Assembly: GCF_013368755.1 (NCBI RefSeq)
Contig: NC_049565.1
Span: 1,116,001-1,180,000 of the forward strand
Direction: 5' to 3'
From: Talaromyces rugulosus
Lineage: Eukaryota; Ascomycota; Eurotiomycetes; Eurotiales; Trichocomaceae
DNA length: 64,000 nt
Positions within the stretch are counted from its first letter, which is position 1. Each line of letters begins with the position of its first letter. The notes under the pieces are model-generated. The model did not search any database. It was given only the letters and a program-made list of their open reading frames with translations, and had not been told where the DNA came from. This document shows positions 23,903 through 36,066 of this stretch, one piece after another. The translations under genes were made by a program, and so were the position numbers.

Positions 23903-24898
23903 TCAGATGGAGCCAATAGCCCTCTTTCTGTTCTCTATCGCATTGCGTGTGATTTGGATGTCACGAGCAATAAGATCAAAACAATGGGGCACACCCTCGT
24001 ACATATGGAATTCGACATCCACGTTTGCAGCAACAAGTTTACTTGCAAAAGCAAGACTTTCGTCCCGGAATAGATCCAGAGAGCCGACATCAATGTAGGT
24101 AGGTGGTAAACCAGCAAGAACATCGGCTCTTGCAGGACACGCATACGGCTGAACATCGGGATTCAATGATGCCCCCGTGGAGGTTCCTAGGTATGCATCC
24201 CAGCAGATCTTTATCATGTTGATATAGCTCGAGAAATACTGGCTTCGGGCGTCATCGGGCCGTGACTCTGCAATATCAGCTGATCGGTCGTCCAGCATTG
24301 GATATAATAGGATCTGTTTCGCCGGAGGGGGCGAGACACCTCGATCTCTAGCTAAGAGAGAGAGGCCGGCAACCAGAGTGCCACCTCCGCTATCTCCGAT
24401 GAGCACGATACGCTTTGGATCCACATTAAGGCTTTGCGACTGCTCCACCAGCCACTTTAGTGCAGCGTAGCAATCTTCCAATGGTGTGGGAAATGGGAAC
24501 TCGGGAGCCATTCGGTAATCAACCGCAAAGCATTGGACACCAAATTCAGAAGCCTGCTGGGTTGCAAGGGTACGAGAAATGGTATCAACAGGACATGCAA
24601 CGATCCCTCCTCCATGCGCGTACAGCAATGCTGGTTGAGGCCCTTCCTTTTTGGCAATTCCGTCATCTCTGATGAAGTGGTAGATATCGACTTCGGCTCC
24701 GTCATACGAAGTTATAGTATATTTTGTTTCGACCACATTGTCTGGGACTGGGTGTGTGCTGAGCAGAGAGCCAATGAAGGCATCTGCTGTGGCACGGTAC
24801 TCTAAAGCTGTTGCAATCTTTGGCGATGCTCTCCTAGGACCGAATGACTTCATCACAGCTGAAAATTCAGGGTCTTCCATGCTGCTGATATCGGCCAT
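23903..24898 (-). CDS. Alpha/beta hydrolase of the hormone-sensitive lipase family
   Basis: It is an intronless 331-residue esterase-type enzyme. The HSL-family oxyanion motif is at about residues 95-98 (LLYAHGGGIV), the nucleophile motif GDSGGGT at about 167-173, and an Asp/His pair follows in DVGSLDLFRDESL and EGVPHCFDLI. There is no signal peptide, so it is probably intracellular. It lies upstream of the acyl-CoA ligase on the same strand; an esterase releasing an acid that the ligase then activates would be a sensible pairing, but this is inference. Natural substrate unknown. Confidence 0.87.
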   Translation of the reverse strand: MADISSMEDPEFSAVMKSFGPRRASPKIATALEYRATADAFIGSLLSTHPVPDNVVETKYTITSYDGAEVDIYHFIRDDGIAKKEGPQPALLYAHGGGIVACPVDTISRTLATQQASEFGVQCFAVDYRMAPEFPFPTPLEDCYAALKWLVEQSQSLNVDPKRIVLIGDSGGGTLVAGLSLLARDRGVSPPPAKQILLYPMLDDRSADIAESRPDDARSQYFSSYINMIKICWDAYLGTSTGASLNPDVQPYACPARADVLAGLPPTYIDVGSLDLFRDESLAFASKLVAANVDVEFHMYEGVPHCFDLIARDIQITRNAIENRKRAIGSI

Positions 24899-27326
24899 GG
24901 CTTCTTTGTCGTCGAAGAAATATTAGCAGGAAAAAAAGTTAACAAAAAAGAAGAGGTTATTAATTCTAAACTTTCAATTTAATGGAAATCACACCTCTTA
25001 AATATTCATATCATCAATTTAATGTTCAATTGGTAGATACAAACTTATATCTGTACGGCCGTAAGATGATCGTCGGTAAGTCAAAATTATCCACCAAGAA
25101 CATAACAACCAATGAGGCGGTAAATAATGATTACAAATTTGGATGTAAATTAGGCAGAAAGCTGGACCCGCCTTACTTAGTACTACTTTATTTACGATTG
25201 TTGGGATATACATGGGAAAACCCAGTCTTATTGGTCTCTCACTTGTTCGGCCTTAATCGTCCGAAATTATTTAATGTGTGACTCATGGGTGCTATATACG
25301 CACTGTTGGTTAATTGGAGATGAGTTATTGCTTCTGTCCAATTATCGCGTTTGCTATCATTTCGTTGTCTCCTTGAACTGTTTATAGATATCACTTAAAA
25401 CTAGAGGCACAATCCATTGGTCGAATGCAGTTATCTTACGGCCGTAAATAACCATTCTTTCGAGGGGTTGATCGACGCATCGGTGTCGGTTTATTAGAGA
25501 TTTTTAGTGAGAATTCCGTATACTCTTTTCAGCTGTGTTCTAACACAGTGCTGTACAAGGCTCCTTGACAGGTTTTACTAACACGAACGGGCTTACATCT
25601 TCAAAGAATATAGCTTTCTACTGTCTCTGATAACTGATATGGTCGAGCATTCTTCTCAATTTATGCGTAATTTGGGTGTTCCTAGTGGAACAGATGACGA
25701 AGACAGTCCTATGGACTACTAGTACCTTTAAATCCAAATGCCATTTTTGTTACACTTTCGTCCGTGGAAGTATACCCCCGAATGAAGCATAATTCCGTTC
25801 CACCATCATGCAGCCTGGATCGTTGTTCCGCAGAATATTCACTTTTCCCCAGATACGACACGCAAGTGAGATTCACTACAGACATGAGAGAAAAGGACAT
25901 TTGCTCTTCCATTACTGATGAATTATGGCTGACATTTTCTCGTAAATTTGTATCAATGTTGTTACTTCAATATCTATTCAAACATGACCTTGGTATCCAT
26001 CTTGTTGGCCTTAGCAGTCATCACGAAGAGTTCAAGATACGAAACCATTCCTCAACGGCATCGGGGTAGAGTACTCTAGAATCCCCTGGAGTTACTGCAT
26101 ATGGATCCTAATAATTTGAACAATCCGTTCGCTAGGGACAAAAACTATTCCGTTGATTGCACCGTCATACACACTCGCAACCGCAGTCATGTCATTATTA
26201 GTTGTGTTTTCTGTCATGTCTCTACACCCAGAAATTCGATCCTCATTAGCGCCACTTTGGTATTTTTTGGGTGGAATAATTTAGGCCGCCCCTTCAATTT
26301 TCTGCTGCATAGATTATCCTCACTCGGTTTATATGTATGAGCATGGCTTTCCGCTTCCTAACCCTGACTATCGTTAGTACTAATAAAGTTGATAGGGAAT
26401 TAGTATTGCAGTAAGCAAAGCACTTGATGATGAAACTTGGGTCATTTGGCTACTAAAATGTCCACTCACAGCTCATTACCTGTAATATACACATTACAAT
26501 TGATTTCTTCAGGTTTATATATCGTTGCCTTCTTCCATGTCAAATGTTTCCTACATTTCGAGATCTTTCGGCTCCTCTTTAGCCTTTTGGAAATTCTCCA
26601 GTTGTGGGGCATTAGGACCTTTCTCAAAGAGTATCTCATGGCTAACTAGATTCAGTATAAGGCCTACATAGTGAAAACGTCTATATAAACTAAAACAATG
26701 AGTGATCATTATTTTGGTACTAGAGCTGATTCTTACCTTTCAGTTACATCAAACTTAAACTCTTCCGCAGGAGCAGCTACGGCTATATCGCTATTGTCTT
26801 TATCAGGTAAGAAGTAGCTAATTTCATCTTTTACGTGAAACTTATCGATAAAATATTAATGTAAGGCTCTCGGAAATATTGAGACTATTATTACCACCAA
26901 GAATCTCTGGCAAACTGCGTAGAAAGATTGGCAATTGGCTTCGCCTGTCGATAGAGTGTACAAAAATGCAACATAATGTGATGATATCAAAAGAAATATA
27001 CATTTTACCAAAAGAATTCTATAAATGCTGAGTGTGGTGTTTTGTAGGATTTTGCTCATGGTGGGGCAATGTACTGCTCCAGCATTACTGCTTACAGAGG
27101 GGTAAAATCACGTACTCCTTTGGACTTTGGACAAGGGTCAACGGAAAATTGTATTCCCAAATTCTGGTAATGCCCCGAACAAAGGCTGGCTGGAACACAA
27201 TTATCAATTTCGTCTATAGACTAAAGATCCCGTCGTGTCGCCCGTGCCTTGATTTCAATACGCCAATCTCATAGTAACACATAACCTTGATGAAATATTC
27301 GTTTTTAGAATAAACAAGTTACAAGA
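24899..27326. other. AT-rich gap without an intact gene
   Basis: The 2.4 kb region between two metabolic genes has low GC and many stops. The right end must hold the promoter of the PRISE-type reductase gene, the left end that of the hydrolase. Minus-strand coding-like scraps are described separately. Confidence 0.5.
25700..27060 (-). pseudogene. Possible decayed gene fragments on the minus strand
   Basis: Reading the minus strand, several short in-frame stretches look like once-coding sequence: ISYFLPDKDNSDIAVAAPAE with a good donor (GTAAGA) directly after EFKFDVTER near 26735, EILFEKGPNAPQLENFQKAK ending soon after in a stop near 26560, NNDMTAVASVYDGAINGIVF near 26160, and RVLYPDAVEEWFRILNSS near 26050. 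They lie in one orientation and order but I cannot join them without crossing stops. Composition is AT-rich relative to the flanking genes. It could be a broken gene, possibly of a repeat-bladed lectin-like protein, or chance; the family is not recognised with any confidence. Confidence 0.3.
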
Positions 27327-28734
27327 ATGTCCTCCAAGAAATACCCTCTGCACAATAGAGGCATCTATCGCAACCTCCCCACCTTCGACCCCGCCATCAA
27401 GAACTTGACGGCCATCATCACCGGCGCCAATGGAGTTTCAGGATTTGGGCTTTTACGATCTCTGCTCGAGTCACCCGAGCGATGGACAAAGATCTATGCC
27501 ATTTCGCGTCGCCCTCCTCCCAAGGAAATGACTGAGAAGCTTCTACGGCCGGACCAACGCGCTCGCGTAGAGCACGTTGCGTCTGATTTCCTAGATGACC
27601 CATCACAGATTACAGAAGCCCTCAAGGCTGCGTCAGTTACTCGCGCTGACTATATCTTCTTCTACTCTTACTTCCAGCCTCGCCCAAAACCGGGTACAGG
27701 GCCTCGGGAAGTTGCGGAAGAGCTTCTCCGAATAAACGTGTCATTGCTCTCCAATTTCCTTGATTCTCTATCCATCCTTAATCTTAAGCCACGGCGGTTC
27801 GTTTTGCAAACAGGTGCAAAGCATTATGGGGTGCACCTTGGTCGTCTAAGGGTTCCAGCAATAGAATCCGACCCAAGAGTCTCACACCCTGAACCCAACT
27901 TCTACTACCCGCAGGAAGACCGGCTGTTTGAATGGTGCCGTAAAACCAGCAACGATGGCAAGGAAAACGTGGGCTGGAATGTCATTCGGCCAGCATGGAT
28001 TCTTGGTGCTGTGAATAACGCCCAGATGAACGCTCTCTACCCATTTGCCGTATATGCCGCAGTTTCAGCACATAGAAATGTGCCTCTGGCATTTCCATCA
28101 ACATGGTCTGCATGGCAGGAGTTGAATCTCAATGCTAGCGCTCGTTTGACCGGCTACCTCACCGAGTGGGCTGTTCTTGAGGACAAATGCAAGGATCAGG
28201 CATTCAACGCGCAAGATACAAGTTCCTTGACATGGGATCGTTTCTGGGGAGAACTGATCCGTTGGTATGATGTGAAGAAGGGGTTTGTTGGGCCAGCAGA
28301 TGATGATAAATGCACCATTGAAATGAAGGGACGAGCGTTCGGGGAAGAAAGTCCGATGGGGTGAGTGTTGTCTCTTTCCATTTTCTTTTTAACTGAATGC
28401 TAACAACCATAGATACGGACCACCACTTGTCACAAGACTGTCATTCTCTTTGGTGAAATGGGCTAAAGACCCGGAAAACCAAGAAGCATGGAAAGAAATC
28501 ATGGCGGCAAATCCCAACATAACGTATGATCCATTTGCCGATGTAGAACAAAACTTCATCTGGGGTGACGCCGCATTCCGACGCTCGGGTCCGGTATCAA
28601 TGAACAAAGCTCGTCACATGGGATGGACTGGATTTGTTGACACGCATGAGAGTCTGTTTGAAATATACGGCGACATGGCGCAGCTCGGCATGCTCCCTCC
28701 GCTCAAAGTAGACAGCGCGCAAGCGTTGATGTGA
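27327..28734 (+). CDS. PRISE-type NAD(P)-dependent reductase (short-chain dehydrogenase fold)
   Basis: It resembles the progesterone 5-beta-reductase/iridoid synthase-like (PRISE) branch of extended SDR enzymes, which reduce activated C=C bonds. Visible marks are the nucleotide-binding loop IITGANGVSGFGLLRSL near residue 35, RRPP after the second strand, ADYIFFYSY, LQTGAKHYGVHLG, and the PRISE motif NFYYPQEDRLFEW carrying the catalytic Tyr. WNVIRPAWILGA follows. One intron (about 28360-28411) splits ESPMG from YGPPLVTRLSF. The product is about 450 residues. Fungal relatives often sit in secondary-metabolite or catabolic clusters; here it precedes a cyclase-family gene on the same strand. Substrate unknown. 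Confidence 0.82.
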
Positions 28735-29213
28735 GTTTCATTATCGAACAGACCATGTGTTATGCATTTTCATGGACAGGCTAGGAACTCAATTAACGAT
28801 GATATTCAAATATTACTGGGAGAATTTTTATTTCCGTGGCTGGTCGTAAGGTTATGTAATTACAGAGTAACTTTAGGCAACGAAGCTAAAAGCGTATAAT
28901 ACAAAACACGTCCTCATATACAGCTACATATGGTTATATGGAAACTCCTGTTAATTACATAATACCGATTTATCCAATTGGGGCGCATCTCCGGCAATTA
29001 GAAATACTCATTTTCCCCGCATAAACAGAAAGCGGGGAAACACGCAAGATGACGTTTAGCAACTTGCTTTCTCGGTTCGCTTTGTATTCAAGTAGCCGAG
29101 GATTAGGGAAATCGATCCTTTTCTCTCTTTTACACATTTAGTGACTGTGAGTTGTTTAGGAATTGACCGACACCCGATATCAAAAGTTCATCTTAAACTT
29201 AAGGATCACGACC
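28735..29213. promoter_or_regulatory. Promoter region of cyclase-family gene with inverted TTCCCCGC pair
   Basis: The 479-base spacer has no gene. TTCCCCGC at 29013-29020 and its inverse GCGGGGAA at 29032-29039 face each other across 11 bases, 175-200 bases before the start codon. GCGGGG fits the CreA/Mig1 consensus SYGGRG with an adjoining A/T run. Confidence 0.5.
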
Positions 29214-30641
29214 ATGTCTTCTATCGCACAGAGACTTCGCCAAACCACAAACTTTTTAGGCGGTGGTCAACAATCTCCGTCTTCATTGCCATGGAATCCG
29301 GATTCCGCTGGATTTCCTCGTAGAAAAGATCTGCCGCGGATTGATGGGGCTCCCGAGGGGGCAGCATGGGTTTGGGGGAAGGATGATAACGTGAGTATTT
29401 AAAGTTAATTTTTGGGGGGTTTTTGGTTTAAAAAAAAAAAAAACAAAGATAAAATATTACAGGAGACTAAAAGGAGTAAATCTTTTAGATTGGGCGGCTG
29501 AATCTACTGACACCGAAACGAGTGCTTCAAGCGTCGTCCGAGATCAAGACCGGAGAATTGGTTCCTCTGAAGTAGGCCATTTCAGAGTTATCTTTTGTGA
29601 ATGGTTCAATAAGTTGATATATTTTAACTACAGTCTACCTCTTAACAATCCCGAACCACCGGCTTTCCATCGTGAGGATTTCAAACACACCATCAAAGTC
29701 GTCGCGGATGAAGTTTGCTTTGACGACCTATACGAGCTGAATACCCAAAGCTCAACACAATGGGACGGTTTTAGACACGTCAGTCTTATTTTTTCCTATT
29801 TATTTCACTGTTCTTCTAAAAAACAAGACTTTTAACCATTCTACAGTTTGCCCATTTACCAACAAAAACGTTTTACAATGGCGTAAGTATCTTAAAGCGC
29901 AGTTGAGAATATTCCCTAACAATATGTTTTCCAGACAAAAGCCGCAGATGTCAAGGGCCCAGATGCAAACTTGAAGTGCAGCATCCATCATTGGTCCGAA
30001 CATGGCATCGCTGGTCGGGGCATACTCCTAGATTATCGGCGGTATGCTAAAGCCAATAGCATCAACTACGACCCTTGCAGTGGCCATGCGATATCGTTCC
30101 AAGAACTTGTTAAATGCGGGAAAACACAAGGAATTGACATCCGGCCAGAATCCCAAGGAGGAGATATCAAGATTGGCGATATTCTGCTTATTCGTGCGGG
30201 CTTTGTTGAACGTCATGGCGAACTTTCTCTCGAGGAGCGACAGAAGGTAATTGCTCATCAAACAGATACCGAGAACGGACTGGAGGCTTTTCAGTTTGCC
30301 GGCGTAAAGCAGGAGGAAGAAGTCATTGACTGGCTTCACGACTGCTACTTTTCCGGTGTCGTCGGTGATGCCCCTGCCTTTGAGCGCTGGCCAACCCAGC
30401 GGCCATATTTGTTACACGAGTACATTCTGTCTCTCTGGGGTATGCCTCTGGGTGAGATGTGGAATCTGGAGCAGCTGGCCACCAAGTGCGCCGAACAGAA
30501 GCGATGGACATTTTTCCTAACCAGCTCTCCTGCGAATGTTAAAGGTCAGTAATCCTCTTTGCTCATTTTTGTACTTGGCTAACTATAGTCTCTGTATCAG
30601 GCGGTGTCAGTAGCCACGCAAATGCAATCGCTATTTTGTAG
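29214..30641 (+). CDS. Cyclase-family (kynurenine formamidase-like) hydrolase
   Basis: The family contains metal-dependent hydrolases such as bacterial kynurenine formamidase; fungal members of this long subfamily are poorly characterised. Six exons are supported: MSSIAQRLRQTTNFLGGGQQ to WVWGKDDN; IGRLNLLTPKRVLQASSEIK; LPLNNPEPPAFHREDFKHTI up to STQWDGFRH; FAHLPTKTFYNG; a long exon from about 29936; and a last exon coding GVSSHANAIAIL to TAG. Family landmarks are GRLNLLTP, SQWDG with a His in place of the usual HxGTHxD core, HHWSEHGIAGRGILLDY, GDILLIRAGF, GDAPAFERWP and HEYILSLWGMPLGEMWNLEQ. It lies 480 bases after the PRISE gene on the same strand. Confidence 0.8.
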
Positions 30642-30848
30642 ATCAATTCCACCGCCACGTACATGTACCTAGGTGCTTAAATCCCTCTCATATTATGAAT
30701 GATAGGAATACCACTATGTCTCTACGTAACAATTGCTCTCATGAAATTGGGTCCCCATAGTATTAACTATAAATTAATATATATTTTTACAGTTTCAATG
30801 CTTTCGCAGATATGAAATGTGGATTTCTCAGGCCGAAATGAAAATTTG

Positions 30849-33284
30849 TTAACCGGGAACCTTGTAACCGATGCTTTTCCAAAAGTCGCATCTCTTTCCT
30901 CTGCCTCCCTCCCAGTTGTAGGCATCGACGAGGCTGAACAAGGGAGACAATCCGGGGTCATTATAGACGATGACTTCGATATGGTATGGATCTCTTGGAT
31001 CATTAGTAATGGCCGGGGTTCCACCAGTTTGGTTCAAGTTCATCTGCAATGGTGAATCCAGGGAATATGATGACCAATTTTTGAGGACACTGGCTGTATC
31101 AAGTGGCACAGTTGTGTTGTATATAGTTTCGTCGGACGGCGACCCGGTGGAAATAAAACTGTTCATGAATGCTATTTTTTTTGTTAAAAAATTTATCATC
31201 ATTATCGCCCTAAGTGAGTTCTTTTCACTTACAAATAACGGCATCCCGGAATGCTTGAGCCATGTTGCTTGGCAAGGAATTACCGAGATTCATATACGAA
31301 TACAAATCGTTGCCATGAAGAGAGGTCAGGATCGAGTATTGAAACTTGTAGCTTTGACGGCCGTTGCGACTGAATCCTTCAGCCAGCCATTGAGCAGGGC
31401 AATCAAACGTTGTTTCAGCATACAAGTTCTATTTGTTTGTTAGTTGGTTTTGATTTTAGTTTTGATCGTGGTAAAACACGGAAGAATTTTACATTGGCAC
31501 GTTGTTGATGTCCGGTCACGAATGGGCTCACGTTGACTGCATTTGTCGTGTTATCGAGGCCATCTGTAGCATATCTCGTGGTGGAGATACCGTCTATAGC
31601 CGGATATAGTTCTTGTACTTGCAGCATATCGTTGTCGTCCAATAGTGGATAGAGGAACTTGACAAAGGCAGTGAATCCAGCGTCTGTAGTGATATTGGGT
31701 GGCACAAACATTTCACCCTCATCGGCATTGTTCTAGAGTATGATATTAGAAGAGCCAAAAAAAAAAGAAAAAAGAAAAGAAAAGAAAAAGATGACTGCTT
31801 ACTCCAATAAGAGCATAGTTTCCGTTCAAGTTTCCGTTTGTCAATTGGGCACTTGGGATGTCCTGGACGAAGATGCCATCGGTAGTAGGTTCAAAAGCCC
31901 CATGGCCAAATCTAGCCCTGTTGTTGACGATAGACGAAGCATTTTGAAGAATAATAGTATCTTGACCAACCAAGCATTGGAAGATATTGGACTTATCGCC
32001 TGTAGTGGGGTCATAGCATCCTGCTTCTTGTGCAAACGAATAGTAGTTATCGGTTGGCATGGAATCCGAGTAATTGAACTGTTGAGGTAAATATGGACTG
32101 GTGGCGAAAATCTGCGATATGTCAGAACCAGTCTATCCCTTTTTTTTAAATATCATGATCTGGATCAAAAGAAACTAACCCGGTCGAATAGCGTATCATT
32201 TACTTGACCGCCATATGCCATAGCCTGCAACATGGCAGCACCAGCACCTAAATATAACATAGCTTAGTGAGCGTTCCCTTCCGGAGATCTCCACGTAACG
32301 AATTAACCACATACCAGCCGATCCACCGGCCAATGTGACCGCGGATGAGTTTCCGCCAAAAAGATTAATGTATCGTTGTACCCACTGTAGTGCGAGGTAC
32401 TGATCGTATAACCCTGCATTGACCACACCAGAATTGTGGACGTCTTCGCTGGCCAAAAAACCAAAGGCACCAAGCTATGAAATAAAACAATTAACAAAGG
32501 ACATATTTAGTAGTCCAAATTGGAAGCGCATACGCGGTACTGAATAGCCACACCAATAAACTTATCTTTGGCATTCTTGACCATGAAAGGAACATCAAAT
32601 GAGGATGATGAGCCACTGTCATAACCTCCGCCATCTACGGCATTGTTAATTTCCGTTTGTACGAGAAAAAATAACGACAAACTTGACTCACGTATATAGA
32701 CAAAAACTGGTAGATCTGTTGCATCGGCTGGTGCCCACACATTCAGCACTAAGCAGTCCTCATTTACTCCGCCATTGGGCTGAAAGGGGGTTATCGACCT
32801 TTTTCACCAATTAGAGTTTTTTTCTCCTTTTTTTCTTACAATAGAGCAGAGAAAATAGATATACTTACAAGGTAGGGTCTGAAGTTTGAGGGCAGGCATA
32901 CCCGTATGCGGTAGCGGGGACGACTGTCCCATTACCGACAGTGCTAGGAGGAACCGAAGCTTGCCATCGCAAAGATCCAATTGGTGCTTCCGCATAAGGT
33001 ACTCTAAATATCTCGTCAGTCGTAGGTCAATAAGGGCTGTATGAAAAGGTATGATCTGATATAACACCCCCGGGGGTGGGGGGGGGGAATAATTAAGGGG
33101 AGACTGACCCGAGCCACTCATTCAACCCGTCTGCTGTTGTTCCCTGAAAAGAACCATACCCTAAATTGACAACGAGAGGATCAGTAGTTGAGTTGCCAGC
33201 AGGAAATGGGTTTGAAGGCGGTGTTTGCGCATGGCAGAGGATTGCCAATGGCAGGAACAAATATAATGATAATACATCCAACAT
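30849..33284 (-). CDS. Secreted type-B carboxylesterase/lipase
   Basis: It is a carboxylesterase of the cholinesterase/lipase fold. A signal peptide is visible (MLDVLSLYLFLPLAILCHA); an alternative in-frame ATG lies ten codons upstream. I joined ten exons by nine introns on the minus strand. Marks in order: LGYGSFQGTTADGLNEWLGV and PYAEAPIGSLRW near the N-terminus, EDCLVLNVWAP, the oxyanion loop HGGGYDSGSS formed across an intron, GAFGFLASEDV, the nucleophile motif LAGGSAGA (Gly replaces the common Glu), the acid region NNADEGEMFVPP, and a C-terminus ending DFWKSIGYKVPG. Many N-glycosylation sites fit secretion. One intron near 31740-31790 is an A/G-rich tract. Substrate unknown. Confidence 0.85.
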
Positions 33285-34875
33285 TGCTGCTTTATTCAAT
33301 AATTCATGAACCAAGCAGCTTGAATTCTACGAAACGGATATATTGATCTTGTCACCTTTTGTCAATATATAACAATTTCATGTGTTATTATTGTGGCGCT
33401 CGAGGATGTGACGCTGACTCTGCTGAAAGCCTAAAACAATGACTTACGCGGCGTATCCCCTCGAATTAGTACAAGCCGAGCCTCTTGGTGATTATTATGA
33501 TTTTAACTTTCTTTTTGATCAGCTATAATCATTTTAAAACTTCACTCTACTTTTTGTTTAATTCCTGCTTGATATTGGCCATTGCCATGTCGGTCGCTGT
33601 TGAATCCCTGACGCCCTGAAAATACTCCGGAACCGCACACTATGAAAAAACGACTAATTTTAAACGTGGGCGTTGGGGTCCTATAGGTATTTGGTAGAAA
33701 TATTTTCCCCGCAAACAGATTCACCCGAGGACCGAGTGCAACATGTTGACGTCGGGAATCGGGGTAGCAATGGGCCGTTCTGAACTTATCGACACCTAGG
33801 TACTATTTATAAATTGTGCTGCAGGCCTCCTATTGGTCAGGTGCAGTCGAAGTCATGGGGCTAGCGCACTTGAATAGGATCGTCGGTTGAAGCTTATCCT
33901 GTAACCAAGATGACTAACACCATTTCATATCTCATGAGCTGGACACAAACATTGTGACTGGTTTCAACTTTCTAGAGGAATATTATGTGAATTAGCGGCA
34001 CTTAGGCGGCTCTAATAATAAAGGTTAACATTATACGTAGGAGGATTAAGATTGACCTGAATGTCTATTGGACAAGACACCTGCCTAAATAATTTGAAGA
34101 TGTACAGCGGACAGAGCTATTCGATCAATACCCGGTAGTGCCTCTTGTTTACCAAAACTAGAGCTCCACGAACATGATTTCACATAATACATAACGGACG
34201 AATCTGATGCTGGAAAGCCACATTGTGAACTAGCACGCACAGCGTTAGTTAAGTTTATTGCCCATGTCTTTTCGCGACCCTAGGTTACATAGGGGTTATT
34301 ACAAGAAGGTTATGTAATTTACTAATTATATAGGTTATTCCCAGAAGGAGGACTGAAATATAAATAGGTGTAAACTCTCATGTTGTCTATCATATCAAAA
34401 GTAGTATCTAAACTCATGTATCAAGTTGCTAGATGAATTCGAAACAGAAAAGTGCTCGAAACTATGGTGGCGATTGCGATTTCGTAGTAAACAGACAATA
34501 GCTCCGTTTTTAACCTTTACAAACACTAATGACTGAAATGCTCAAATTATGGCCCCGCGGGAAAATAAGCATGCATACACTATTTAGCAACTGGCCAAGG
34601 AGTTGAAAAATCCTTCGGTACAACATGATTATTGCTTCTTCAGATCCGACAATTTAATCGATTCCGAACCCTCCTCAGATTTGAGCGATATTTTATCATT
34701 TCGTTGATAAAAAGCAGTGGCTACCCCCGGCTCGCACTTCCTAGCCCTCCATTTTATAAAATCTTGAGCCTGGTGCCCAACTTCAGTCTGCTCATAGCTT
34801 CCGGGGCTATCCATCAATTGATCGGACCGTCCTTTACAGCGGCTCTAAACCGACACCCCTTTACCTGGGCTCGCA
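33285..34875. other. Intergenic region between divergent esterase and glucanase genes
   Basis: The 1.6 kb region has no convincing gene and should hold both promoters. TTCCCCGC is at 33705-33712, about 420 bases before the esterase start. The remainder, AT-rich, shows nothing I can name except one ATCAATTGAT copy near the right edge. Confidence 0.5.
34813..34822. repeat. ATCAATTGAT palindrome, copy 3
   Basis: Exact copy about 54 bases before the start codon of the GH16 gene, so probably in its promoter or leader. Confidence 0.75.
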
Positions 34876-36066
34876 ATGCATTACTCGACTGTCCTGCAAT
34901 TAGCCACGCTTGCTGCGCTTGGTGATGCCTCTAAAATTAACCCCGGCCACCATGCCCTTCATAACCATCGCCGATATGCTACCTCTAATGGTACGGGCTA
35001 CTCTTTGACTGACGAGTATCCGACTGGCCTGGATTTCTTCTCTCGATTTTCCTTCTACACCGTATGTGTCATCAACATAACCCTGAGTTCGCTTGAGAGA
35101 ATAATTACTGTTAACATCACAACAAATAGGACAATGATCCCACCCACGGCTTTGTCACTTTCGTTGACGAGGATACTGCCACCAGTAATAACATGATTTC
35201 CGCACAAGGGAACACGACTTACATTGGTGTTGACAGTACCAATGTTGCTTCAAGCACTGGGCGTCAGAGCGTTCGCCTAACTTCTACTACTACCTACAAC
35301 TCTAGTTTATTCGTTCTCGATTTGGCCCATATGCCAGGATCTAACTGTGGTTCCTGGCCTGCATTGTAAGTATCGATCCAGCCCACTCTAGAAGCTTCAT
35401 AACTTACTCGACCCAGCTGGACACTTGGCGCCAACTGGCCCTACCAGGGAGAGATTGATATCATCGAGGGCGTCAATCAGCAGTCTGGAAATGCCATGAC
35501 ACTGCACACTAGCGATGGATGCACCATCAATAATAATGGCTTCAGCGGCTCTATTTCAACCAACAACTGCTTTGTTAATGCGACTGGACAGAGCAACAAC
35601 GCCGGCTGTGGTATCGACTCCACTGATCCCACCTCGTATGGTGATGGATTCAATAACAACAACGGTGGAGTGTATGCAACAGAATGGACGGATGAATTTA
35701 TTCAGATCTTCTTCTGGGGCCATGACAATGTTCCTTCTGATCTCACCAACGGTTCCCCAAATCCCGCTAGCTGGGGACAACCTGTGGCTCTCTTCAAGGG
35801 TGATTGCGATATCGGTTCTCACTTCCAGAGCCAAAACATCGTATGATTTTTCCCCGATTGTTTCCCCTATTGTCTTTGCTATCGCTGACCCGTCGTAGAT
35901 TTTTGATATCACCTTCTGTGGCGACTGGGCTGGTAGTGTCTGGAGTAGTAGTGCGTCCTGCTCCAGTCTGAGCTCCTCTTGCTCGGACTACGTCCAGAAT
36001 AACCCATCCGCCTTCCAATCTTCTTATTGGTTGGTGAACTCGCTCAAGGTTTTTAGCCGTTCTTAA
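34876..36066 (+). CDS. Secreted GH16 endo-1,3(4)-beta-glucanase
   Basis: It cleaves mixed or beta-1,3-linked glucans. The first exon begins MHYSTVLQLATLAALGDASK, a probable signal peptide, and runs to FDFFSRFSFYT-like sequence (LDFFSRFSFYT); exon 2 begins DNDPTHGFVTFVDEDTA; exon 3 begins with FWTLGANWPYQGEIDIIEG, which includes the catalytic ExDxxE motif; exon 4 begins IFDITFCGDWAGSVW. Three GT-AG introns are used. YATEWTDEFIQIFFWGHDNVP is the conserved strand pair after the catalytic site. The C-terminus ends SYWLVNSLKVFSRS, without a GPI signal, so a freely secreted enzyme is likely. It precedes the rhamnosidase gene on the same strand. Confidence 0.93.
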
